6,135 nt of DNA from Candidatus Woesearchaeota archaeon (lineage in GTDB: Archaea; Nanobdellota; Nanobdellia; SCGC-AAA011-G17; GW2011-AR17), in NCBI GenBank assembly GCA_016211095.1, contig JACQSW010000119.1, forward strand, positions 1-6,135. Direction: 5' to 3'. Shown here piece by piece: positions 1-5,992 of this stretch (the first letter of the stretch is position 1; each line of letters begins with the position of its first letter). The notes below the pieces were generated by a model. It was not told where the DNA came from. It ran no database searches and saw only the letters and a program-made list of their open reading frames with translations. The position numbers and the translations under genes are program-made.

Positions 1-767
1 AAAATCTTTTTTGTCTTAAGGCTGTCCCCAAAAGGGTCTGGGCTCTCATTAATTATAGTAACATTCCTAAAATTCGCTTTCAACAAGCCCTTCCCCAGCT
101 CAGTTATCTCTCCAAGTTCAGTTATTTTGTGGTTCCTCTCCCCTTTAGAAGTGTATTCTATTCCGGAAAAGTGGCAGTGCAAATCATTGAATTTTTTTAA
201 TTTGCCAAAAACCTCTTCATAATCTATTTTTCCCTGCTGCCTCGCTTTTATGTGCGCAAAGTCTATACAGAAACTGCAACCAGTCTCCTTAACTAAGCGC
301 AGCGTTTCTTCCACATTCCCAAAAACATTTATCTTCCCAGTTGTTTCAGGCGCAAGCTTAACTCCCCACTTATTTTTTTGCACAACTTTCTGCAAATCAA
401 TTATCTCTTCCCTAATTTTCTCAAATATTTGCTCTGGGTCTCTTCCCTGATAAAACCCTGGGTGAAAAACAACGTTCTCAGCGCCCAAATAATGAGCACG
501 CTCACAACTATCTAACAGCCTCTTCTTGCTAGCCCTAATCTTTTCATTTTCCTTAGAAGACAGATTAATATAATAGGGGGCATGGACAGAAAGCTTTATC
601 CCAAGCTTCTTAGCCAAATCCCCAACGTCTTTCGCGACCGCATTAGCCATATTCACGCCGTATGTGAATTCGCACTCCATCGCCTGCAAACCCACTTTTT
701 TAACCTCTTCTACCCCTTTCAGGTTTCCCAAGCCACCGCTGCCTGCCGGTCCAAGAAGTATCTTCAT
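1..767 (-). CDS. nfo: Endonuclease IV family AP endonuclease, C-terminus cut by window edge
   Basis: The minus strand is open from ATG at 767 to position 1 (255 codons plus 2 nt, no stop), so the gene continues past the left edge. Family members of this archaeal type are usually about 270-285 residues, so only a short C-terminal tail should be missing. The fold is a TIM barrel that cleaves DNA 5' of abasic sites in base-excision repair, using a three-metal (zinc) centre. Expected ligands are visible in order: H62 (VHAPYY), H102 (FHPGF), E141 (APETTGK), D169 and H172 (CIDFAH), H199 (HCHFSG), E210 and H213 (GERNH) and E241 (NESP). The start MKILLGPAG resembles the archaeal GPAG N-terminus, and a GGTG ribosome-binding site lies 6 nt upstream. 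E. coli Nfo has D-x-H where this protein has E-R-N-H; I recall the G-E-x-x-H form from archaeal members. A sugar-phosphate isomerase of the same superfamily is possible but less likely given the full ligand set. Confidence 0.93.
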   Translation of the reverse strand, partial: MKILLGPAGSGGLGNLKGVEEVKKVGLQAMECEFTYGVNMANAVAKDVGDLAKKLGIKLSVHAPYYINLSSKENEKIRASKKRLLDSCERAHYLGAENVVFHPGFYQGRDPEQIFEKIREEIIDLQKVVQKNKWGVKLAPETTGKINVFGNVEETLRLVKETGCSFCIDFAHIKARQQGKIDYEEVFGKLKKFNDLHCHFSGIEYTSKGERNHKITELGEITELGKGLLKANFRNVTIINESPDPFGDSLKTKKI

Positions 768-773
768 TTTTTA

Positions 774-777
774 CACC
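774..777 (-). promoter_or_regulatory. Ribosome-binding site of the endonuclease IV gene (GGTG)
   Basis: On the minus strand GGTG lies 6 nt before ATG 767. It matches the GGTG part of the archaeal SD sequence GGAGGTGAT, complementary to the 16S rRNA 3' end. It supports 767 as the start codon. Confidence 0.55.
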
Positions 778-794
778 AAACACAACACTATTTT

Positions 795-805
795 GATATA
801 AAAAT
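795..805. promoter_or_regulatory. TATA-like element in the nfo/cca divergent region
   Basis: The 76 bp between the two divergent genes (768-843) contains GATATAAAAAT at 795-805. Read on the plus strand it would place a transcription start near 825, about 18 nt before the cca start. Read on the minus strand (ATTTTTATATC) it lies about 30 bp before nfo ATG 767 and would give a very short leader. It may serve one or both genes. The archaeal TATA spacing rule is established knowledge; the assignment here is inference. Confidence 0.45.
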
Positions 806-843
806 TTACCTAAAAACTATTAAAGAATAAAATCAACGTTTTT

Positions 844-2085
844 TTGGGTAACTTGGGTATTTTAACAAAAATCAAGCCAACGAGCGAAGAAGAAAAGCAG
901 ATTAAAGAGCTGGCTAATAGGATAATTAGAACAATAAAAATTAGGGAAGCAGAAGTTGAGCTTGGTGGATCTGCTGCAAAAGGGACAAATTTGCGCGGAG
1001 CGCACGACTTAGACATTTATGTGAAGTTTAACAAGGATATTTACTCAAACAGCGATATATCCGGGATTTTAAAAAATGAATTAGAAAAAATTTTTCCGCA
1101 AATAGAAACAGTCCATGGGAGCAGGGATTATTTTCAACTAAACGAAGAGGGCTTCCTTATTGAAATTATCCCAATACTTGAGATTAAAAAAGCTGAAGAC
1201 GCAACCAACATCACGGACGTTTCCCCGCTGCATGTCAAGTGGGTTAGGAAGCACAAAAAATACGCTAATGAGATAAGGTTAAGCAAGGCTTTCTGCAAGG
1301 CCAACAACATTTACGGCGCAGAAACCTATGTAAAAGGGTTCTCGGGCTACGTTTTAGAAATCCTCACAATCCGCTACAAATCATTCCTTAAGCTATTAAG
1401 GGCTGTTTCTAAATGGAAAAAGAAAACGGTAATAGACCACGAAAAATTTTACAAAAACGAAAAAGAAGTTTTGAATGAATTGAACTCGGCAAAATCGTTG
1501 TCCCCCCTCATACTTATTGATCCTGTCCAAAAAACTAGGAACGCCGCTGCTGTCCTCAACGAGGAAAACTATGCAAATTTTGTTTCTTTGGCAAAAAAGT
1601 ATTTAAAAAAGCCTTCAGAAAAGTTTTTTGAAAAAAAAGAATTAGACCTGCTAAAGTTAAAGGAAAAAGCTAAGGGTAACAAATTTGTTGTTTTGGAAGC
1701 TGAAGCCTTGGAAGGCAAAAAAGATGTTGTTGGGACAAAACTTTTGAAATGCTTCGAATACATGCAAAAAAAACTAGCGAATGAAGAGTTCAAAGTTATC
1801 AGGAGCGGTTGGTCGTGGAATAGCAAGGCGTACCTCTGGTTTGTGATTAAAAATGAAAAGCTTTCTGAAACAAAAAAGCATTTTGGGCCACCAATCAAGG
1901 AAAAAAATAGGCTGAAAGATTTCAAAGAAAAATGGAAGGGCCACAAAATCTTTTCACTGAAAAGATTTGTGTATGTTGAATTAGAAAGGGGATTCAGGGA
2001 ACCGGAGCCTTACCTCGCCGATTTGATAGAGAAAGATGTGTACATCAAATCCCGGGTGAAACAGGTAACAAGAATAGAGGTCTAA
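844..2085 (+). CDS. cca: CCA-adding enzyme (archaeal class I tRNA nucleotidyltransferase)
   Basis: This enzyme adds or repairs the 3'-terminal CCA of tRNAs from CTP and ATP without a nucleic-acid template. The 413 residues are slightly shorter than the 437 of the Archaeoglobus enzyme. The nucleotidyltransferase core covers about residues 35-130, with the G42-S43 pocket (GGSAAKGT), catalytic D55 and D57 (HDLDIYV) and a third carboxylate, E107 (LIEIIP). The central domain carries landmarks shared with archaeal CCA enzymes: SPLHVKWV (127-134), NNIYGAE (154-160), GFSGY (165-169) and DPVQKTRNAAA (226-236). The rest forms the tRNA-binding body and tail. No ATG is available: an in-frame stop at 811-813 leaves TTG 844 or TTG 853, and neither has a good ribosome-binding site. 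The third carboxylate is Glu where the Archaeoglobus enzyme has Asp. The 3' end overlaps the convergent dehydrogenase gene by 4 bp. The family call is firm; the exact start is not. Confidence 0.96.
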   Translation: MGNLGILTKIKPTSEEEKQIKELANRIIRTIKIREAEVELGGSAAKGTNLRGAHDLDIYVKFNKDIYSNSDISGILKNELEKIFPQIETVHGSRDYFQLNEEGFLIEIIPILEIKKAEDATNITDVSPLHVKWVRKHKKYANEIRLSKAFCKANNIYGAETYVKGFSGYVLEILTIRYKSFLKLLRAVSKWKKKTVIDHEKFYKNEKEVLNELNSAKSLSPLILIDPVQKTRNAAAVLNEENYANFVSLAKKYLKKPSEKFFEKKELDLLKLKEKAKGNKFVVLEAEALEGKKDVVGTKLLKCFEYMQKKLANEEFKVIRSGWSWNSKAYLWFVIKNEKLSETKKHFGPPIKEKNRLKDFKEKWKGHKIFSLKRFVYVELERGFREPEPYLADLIEKDVYIKSRVKQVTRIEV

Positions 2086-3170
2086 AATTTTTTAACTCTT
2101 TGCCTAGCTAGCTCCATAGCTGCGTCCCTAGGCTTAATCTTTTTCTCTTGAGCGTTTTCTAAAACAATTTTGGTGTTCTTTTTTACTTTTTCTTCCACCA
2201 TCTTGAACATTTCTTTTTCTGTTCCGCCGATGTATTCAATGTATGAGCTTATTACTCCGCCGGCGTTAGCCACAAAGTCTGGGGTGACGAGGACGCCTTT
2301 TTTGTGCAGGGCTTCTTCTACGTCTTCTGTCATTGGGATGTTTGAGCCCTCAACTATCAGCTTAGCCTTAATTTTGCTCAAGTCACCCATTGTTATTATG
2401 TTAGGTATTGCTGCTGTTACAAGCAAGTCTGCGTCAAGGTAAATTAATTCCTTAGATGGTAGAACTTTGCCTCCAGGATAAGCAGTTACCGTGCCTTTTT
2501 CGCTTTTTATTTTTTCAAGTTTTTGGAAGTCTATCCCTTTAGGGTTGTAGAGGCAGCCTTTTGAGTCAGAAACTGCCACGAGCTTCGCCCCATCTTGCGT
2601 TAAGAATTTTGCTACAAAGCTTCCAACATTGCCGAAGCCTTCAACAGAAAAGGGCAGCCCTTTCACGTTTAAGCCTAAGTGTTTTATGCTTACAAGCGCT
2701 GCGTGATAAACCCCGAAGCCTGTGCTTCCAAGTTCGTGCGGAATTCCGCCTAATTTTTTTGGTTTGCCTGTGCAGGCCTTCATGTCGCCGTTTGCTTTTG
2801 CAAAGATTTCCATCTCTTCTTCTGCAGTGTTCATGTCTGGCGCAGCAACGTACATTGATGGGCAAACTGGTTTGATTGCTTTTGCGAAGGCTTCAATTAT
2901 AGCTTTTTTTTGTTCCTTGCTAAGCTCTTTGTCGTTTGCTATTATTCCAGATTTTGCCCCGCCAAACGGGAGATCAGCCAAAGCGCATTTCCAAGTCATA
3001 ACCCTGGCGAGTTTAGCCACTTCTTCAGGGGTTACTGTTGGGGTCATCCTTATTCCGCCCTTTCCAGGCCCACGCTTAGTGTTGTCAATGACGACTACGC
3101 CGCGCATTTTTGTTTTTGGGTCGTAAACCTCAAAGATTTTTTCCGGCCCGAATTCATCAAAGTTTATCAT
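2082..3170 (-). CDS. gdhA: Glutamate dehydrogenase, short form (Glu/Leu/Phe/Val dehydrogenase family)
   Basis: This enzyme interconverts glutamate with 2-oxoglutarate plus ammonium using NAD(P), in the cytoplasm. Counting from ATG 3170 (362 residues), the landmarks are K37 in GPGKGGIRM (the Lys that contacts the glutamate side-chain carboxylate in known GDHs; leucine dehydrogenases have Leu there), K61 in TWKCAL, catalytic K73 in GGAKSG, D112 in APDMNT, the Rossmann motif GFGNVG (178-183) and S309 in NAGGVISSYIE. K37 and S309 favour glutamate as substrate. Cofactor preference cannot be settled by eye. The reading frame extends upstream to an ATG at 3224, but that would put a TATA box (3198-3205) inside the gene and adds a stretch (MLQKQMIYKKNNLFLTIG) unlike the family, so 3170 is preferred. 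The protein lacks the roughly 40-50 residue helical N-terminus of typical 410-420 residue archaeal GDHs. The TAG stop overlaps the cca stop tail-to-tail. Confidence 0.93.
   Translation of the reverse strand: MINFDEFGPEKIFEVYDPKTKMRGVVVIDNTKRGPGKGGIRMTPTVTPEEVAKLARVMTWKCALADLPFGGAKSGIIANDKELSKEQKKAIIEAFAKAIKPVCPSMYVAAPDMNTAEEEMEIFAKANGDMKACTGKPKKLGGIPHELGSTGFGVYHAALVSIKHLGLNVKGLPFSVEGFGNVGSFVAKFLTQDGAKLVAVSDSKGCLYNPKGIDFQKLEKIKSEKGTVTAYPGGKVLPSKELIYLDADLLVTAAIPNIITMGDLSKIKAKLIVEGSNIPMTEDVEEALHKKGVLVTPDFVANAGGVISSYIEYIGGTEKEMFKMVEEKVKKNTKIVLENAQEKKIKPRDAAMELARQRVKKF
2088..2093 (+). terminator. Possible U-rich terminator of cca
   Basis: A T6 run begins 3 nt after the cca TAA, and further T5-T6 runs occur at 2140-2144, 2179-2184 and 2187-2191. 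All lie inside the Lys-rich 3' end of the opposing dehydrogenase gene. Archaeal termination commonly uses such U-tracts, so cca transcripts probably end antisense to that gene. No hairpin is evident. Confidence 0.4.
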
Positions 3171-3197
3171 ACCAATAGTTAAAAATAAATTATTCTT

Positions 3198-3205
3198 TTT
3201 ATAAA
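3198..3205 (-). promoter_or_regulatory. TATA box of the glutamate dehydrogenase gene
   Basis: On the minus strand GATTTATAAAAAG carries TTTATAAA about 30 bp before ATG 3170. A start site 25 bp downstream would fall near 3176, giving a leaderless or nearly leaderless mRNA. That agrees with the lack of a Shine-Dalgarno sequence ahead of 3170. The core is palindromic, so orientation is inferred from position. Confidence 0.6.
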
Positions 3206-3221
3206 TCATTTGTTTCTGCAG

Positions 3222-3239
3222 CATAGAAAAGTTTATAAA
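3222..3239 (+). promoter_or_regulatory. BRE/TATA promoter of psmB (and probably fttA)
   Basis: CATAGAAAAGTTTATAAA combines an A-rich BRE-like stretch (AGAAAAG) with the TATA box TTTATAAA at 3232-3239. The predicted start site is around 3263, giving a leader of about 30 nt. The same 18-mer, with two substitutions, precedes the small gene at 5993. Confidence 0.7.
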
Positions 3240-3275
3240 GAAGTTAAGATTATGTTGTCTAAGTCTTATTCTGAT

Positions 3276-3283
3276 TGAGGAAG
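3276..3283 (+). promoter_or_regulatory. Shine-Dalgarno-like TGAGGAAG ahead of psmB
   Basis: A purine-rich GAGG core at 3277-3280 lies 13 nt before ATG 3294 and 19 nt before the next in-frame ATG at 3300. The spacing is longer than usual, so its role is uncertain, but it is closer to ATG 3294. Confidence 0.4.
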
Positions 3284-3293
3284 AATCTAAAGA

Positions 3294-3926
3294 ATGAAAA
3301 TGGATTTGAAGAAGGGAACAACAACCGTAGGCATCGTCTGCAAAGACGGAATAATCTTAGCCGGAGACAAAAGGACAAGCGCGGGCTACTTAATCTCTGA
3401 TTCTCAAACAGAAAAAGTTTACAAAATATCAAACTACATGGCAATAACAATCGCAGGATTAGTCAGCGACACGCAACTATTCACAAAAATTATAAGGGCT
3501 CAACTAAACCTTATGAGGATAAGGAGGAATAGGGAGCCAACAGTTAAGGAAGCTGCAAACCTCTTATCAAGCCTGATATACGGGCATATTAGGCAGCCAA
3601 GCATGATATTTGGGGCTGTAGGATTCCTATTAGGGGGCTATGACAAAGACGGCTTCCACCTATACGAATTAGGCATGGATGGCAGCTTAACCCAATCTGA
3701 CGATTATAGGTCTAGCGGCTCAGGAAGCTACGTTGCTTACGGAGTCTTAGAAACAATCTACAAAAAGGACTGCACACTGCAAGAAGGAATAAAAATCGCG
3801 GTTAAATCAATTAATGCTGCAATAAAAAGGGACATGCCAACTGGAGACGGCATCGACGTTATAGCCATAACCCCAGCAGGCGTTAGTAACGTGTTCCAAA
3901 AAAAATTAAACCTAAGCTTAGAGTAA
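3294..3926 (+). CDS. psmB: Proteasome beta subunit (20S core, catalytic)
   Basis: This is the proteolytic subunit of the cytoplasmic 20S proteasome, which forms the two inner heptameric rings and degrades unfolded or targeted proteins. The precursor is 210 residues. Autocleavage of an 8-residue propeptide (MKMDLKKG) would expose T9 as Thr1 in the sequence TTTVGIV. The canonical partners are present: D25 (Asp17), K41 (Lys33), S143 in SGSGS (Ser129) and D180 (Asp166). The residue at position 169 is T183, where Ser is usual. Starting at the second ATG (3300) would shorten the propeptide to six residues. No alpha subunit lies in the window. fttA follows 69 bp downstream on the same strand with no clear promoter of its own, so co-transcription is likely. 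The order psmB-aCPSF1 is, as I recall, also seen in Thermococcales. Confidence 0.97.
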   Translation: MKMDLKKGTTTVGIVCKDGIILAGDKRTSAGYLISDSQTEKVYKISNYMAITIAGLVSDTQLFTKIIRAQLNLMRIRRNREPTVKEAANLLSSLIYGHIRQPSMIFGAVGFLLGGYDKDGFHLYELGMDGSLTQSDDYRSSGSGSYVAYGVLETIYKKDCTLQEGIKIAVKSINAAIKRDMPTGDGIDVIAITPAGVSNVFQKKLNLSLE

Positions 3927-3941
3927 AAAAAAAGTTTTAAG

Positions 3942-3956
3942 CTTTTCTGCTCTTTA
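3942..3956 (+). terminator. Pyrimidine-rich tract between psmB and fttA, possible partial terminator
   Basis: CTTTTCTGCTCTTTA starts 15 nt after the psmB stop. AAAAG at 3930-3934 could pair weakly with CTTTT at 3942-3946, but a stem of A-U pairs with one G-C pair is too weak to call. The tract resembles the U-rich signals used by aCPSF1-dependent termination, so it could lower readthrough into fttA. This is inference only. Confidence 0.25.
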
Positions 3957-3995
3957 CTAAAACAAGAGAAAAATAAAAAAAAAATTTTTTAGATA

Positions 3996-5897
3996 ATGGG
4001 AGACATTTTAAACGAAATCTTATCGCACCTGCCGGACAATGCAGAGATAAGCCTATCCTGCTTTGAGGGTGCAAACATAATCCTGTACACTAAGAGTGAG
4101 GAATTTTTTCTTAACAATCAGGGAATAATCAAAGGAATAGTTGACAAATTCAAGAAGAGAATTGAGCTTAGGCCTGACCCTTCGCTGTCTATGGATATGG
4201 AAAAGGCTGAAAAAATGATTAGGGAAATCCTCCCTCAAGAGGCAAATATTACAAGCATAATTTTTGATCCTCAAAGGAGCCACGTCATAATTGAAGCTGA
4301 AAAGCCTGGCTTAGTAATAGGCAAAGCAGGAGAATTGCTAAAAGAAATAAAGAAAAAAACTTTATACGTCCCAATTATCAGGAGAACTCCTAGCATTAGA
4401 TCCAAGCTTATAGAAAACATACGGCAAGTTCTTTACGAGAATAACGATTTCAGAAAAAAATTTTTGCACCAAGTCGGCAAAAGGATTTACAACGGCTGGA
4501 TTAGGGGCAAGAAAGAAGAATGGATAAGGCTAAGCTTCCTTGGGGGTGCGAGGCAAGTTGGCAGGTCATGCCTGTTTTTGCAGACGCCTGAATCAAGAAT
4601 CCTGCTGGATTGCGGGGTGAACGTTGCAGCAGGTGAAGATGAGGCTTACCCTTACTTTGACGCCCCAGAATTTAAGGTTAATGAGATTGATGCTATCATA
4701 ATCAGCCACGCCCACCTAGACCATATGGCGATGGTGCCCATGCTTTTCAAGTACGGCTACCAAGGCCCAGTTTATTGCACTCCACCTACCCGCGACATAA
4801 TGGCTTTGCTAGCGCTGGACTATTTGAGCATTGGCCAGAAAGAGGCTAAGAAAGTTTTGTTCAGCAGCACCGACGTCAAAGAGATGGTTAAACACACAAT
4901 ATGCTTGGATTATGAGGAAGTAACTGACGTAACGCCTGATGTTAGGATAACCCTTTACAACGCAGGCCACACCTTAGGCTCAGCAATGGTGCATTTGCAT
5001 ATAGGCAACGGATTGCACAATTTGCTGTACAGCGGAGACATGAACTATGAGAACTCTAATTTGTTGTCCGCTGCCGCTACAAAATTCCCAAGATTAGAAA
5101 CTGCAATAATAGAAAGCACTTACGGCAGCAGGAATGATGTTTTGCCTTCGAGAAAAGAATGTGAAGGCACTCTGCTGAAAATAATTACGGAGACTGCTAA
5201 ACGTGGCGGCAAAATCTTGTTGCCTGTCCTAGGCAATGGGCGGTCGCAAGAGATTATGATTATTTTGGAGAGAGCCGTACGCGAAGGGTTGATTGAAAAG
5301 ATACCAATTTATTTGCAGGGCATGGTGTGGGACATGACGGCTATACATACAGCTTACCCTGATTTTTACAATAACCGTGTTAAGAAGCTGATTTTTCACG
5401 AAAACAATAACCCCTTCTTATCGGATGTTTTTAAGCAGGTTGGAAGCCAGAAAGAGATGGAGCAGGTCATTCATGATGTTGGCCCATGCATAATAATGGC
5501 CACTTCTGGAATGATGGTTGGTGGGGCAAGCGTTGAATATTTCAAGAATTTGGCTGAAAACCCAAAGAACAGCTTGGTGCTGACTTGTTACCAAGGTCAG
5601 GGCTCTCTCGGTAGGCGAATTCAAGAAGGTGAGAAAGAAATCAGCTTCGGAATTGGGCAGGGCAGGAGCGAGGTTTCCAGGGTAAAGATGGAGATTCACA
5701 CGATTCAGGGGTTCACTGGTCACAGCGTCAGGAATCAGTTGATTAGTTTTGTCCATAATTTGGATCCTAAGCCTAAGCGCATTATTGTTATGCACGGTGA
5801 GAGCAGTAAGTGTTTAGAGTTGTCGAGTTTCTTGCATAAGATTGGGAATGTGGAGACTAATGCTCCTAGGAATTTGGACGTACTAAGGCTAAGATAG
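3996..5897 (+). CDS. fttA: aCPSF1/FttA transcription termination and mRNA 3'-end ribonuclease (KH-MBL-beta-CASP)
   Basis: Archaeal homologue of CPSF73, shown in other archaea to cleave nascent RNA at U-rich sites and terminate RNA polymerase. At 633 residues it is close to the family's usual length. Domains in order: KHa (about 1-60, ending RPDPS, without GxxG), KHb (about 61-145, G109-K-A-G112), and metallo-beta-lactamase halves (about 175-375 and 580-633) enclosing beta-CASP (about 375-575). Metal-binding motifs are complete: D205 (LLDCG), H238-A-H240-L-D242-H243, H325 (NAGHTLGS) and D348 (SGDMN). The beta-CASP motifs are E373 (ESTYG), H576 (GFTGHS) and H600 (VMHGE). All catalytic residues are present, so an active nuclease is expected. 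ATG 3996 has no Shine-Dalgarno sequence and is preceded by A10T6 (3975-3990), so expression probably depends on the psmB promoter. The gene ends with tandem in-frame stops (TAG TAA), and no T-tract follows before the next gene. Confidence 0.97.
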   Translation: MGDILNEILSHLPDNAEISLSCFEGANIILYTKSEEFFLNNQGIIKGIVDKFKKRIELRPDPSLSMDMEKAEKMIREILPQEANITSIIFDPQRSHVIIEAEKPGLVIGKAGELLKEIKKKTLYVPIIRRTPSIRSKLIENIRQVLYENNDFRKKFLHQVGKRIYNGWIRGKKEEWIRLSFLGGARQVGRSCLFLQTPESRILLDCGVNVAAGEDEAYPYFDAPEFKVNEIDAIIISHAHLDHMAMVPMLFKYGYQGPVYCTPPTRDIMALLALDYLSIGQKEAKKVLFSSTDVKEMVKHTICLDYEEVTDVTPDVRITLYNAGHTLGSAMVHLHIGNGLHNLLYSGDMNYENSNLLSAAATKFPRLETAIIESTYGSRNDVLPSRKECEGTLLKIITETAKRGGKILLPVLGNGRSQEIMIILERAVREGLIEKIPIYLQGMVWDMTAIHTAYPDFYNNRVKKLIFHENNNPFLSDVFKQVGSQKEMEQVIHDVGPCIIMATSGMMVGGASVEYFKNLAENPKNSLVLTCYQGQGSLGRRIQEGEKEISFGIGQGRSEVSRVKMEIHTIQGFTGHSVRNQLISFVHNLDPKPKRIIVMHGESSKCLELSSFLHKIGNVETNAPRNLDVLRLR

Positions 5898-5920
5898 TAA
5901 CTACTAAAAAGTTAAGACGC

Positions 5921-5938
5921 CATAGGAAAGCTTATAAA
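5921..5938 (+). promoter_or_regulatory. BRE/TATA promoter of the small zinc-ribbon gene
   Basis: CATAGGAAAGCTTATAAA contains a BRE-like AGGAAAG followed by TTATAAATA (to 5940). A start site about 25-28 bp downstream, near 5963, would leave a leader of about 30 nt before ATG 5993. It matches the psmB promoter at 16 of 18 positions. Confidence 0.7.
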
Positions 5939-5980
5939 TAACAGAATCAACCAGATAATAGACAATCTCAAAAAAAAGTT

Positions 5981-5986
5981 GGGGGT
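5981..5986 (+). promoter_or_regulatory. Ribosome-binding site GGGGGT of the small zinc-ribbon gene
   Basis: GGGGGT lies 6 nt before ATG 5993, at ideal spacing. It resembles GGAGGT and could pair with the 16S 3' end through one G-U pair. It is the clearest Shine-Dalgarno candidate in the window and helps show that the short reading frame is translated. Confidence 0.6.
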
Positions 5987-5992
5987 AAAAAA

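Noticed and set aside
250..830. Plus-strand open frames of 66 and 82 codons (250-450 and 582-830)
   Set aside because: They lie antisense to the endonuclease IV gene, whose frame carries a full set of metal-ligand motifs. The plus-strand frames show no motif or start signal.
1569..1946. Minus-strand open frame of 125 codons inside cca
   Set aside because: It is a Phe/Ser/Leu-rich shadow of the Lys-rich cca coding strand, with no ribosome-binding site or family resemblance.
2170..3182. Several plus-strand open frames (about 90-134 codons) opposite glutamate dehydrogenase
   Set aside because: They are antisense shadows; the minus-strand frame contains all dehydrogenase motifs, and nothing supports translation of the plus strand.
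3171..3224. 18-residue N-terminal extension of glutamate dehydrogenase from ATG 3224
   Set aside because: It would contain the TATA box, it resembles no family N-terminus, and the spacing from that TATA favours ATG 3170.
3912..3921. Palindrome CTAAGCTTAG near the psmB stop and a nearby weak AAAAG/CTTTT stem
   Set aside because: The palindrome falls in codons of the psmB C-terminus, and the stem is almost all A-U; neither is strong enough to call an operator or hairpin terminator.
5418..5795. Minus-strand open frame of 125 codons inside fttA
   Set aside because: It is the antisense of conserved beta-CASP sequence, with no start signals or recognisable domain.
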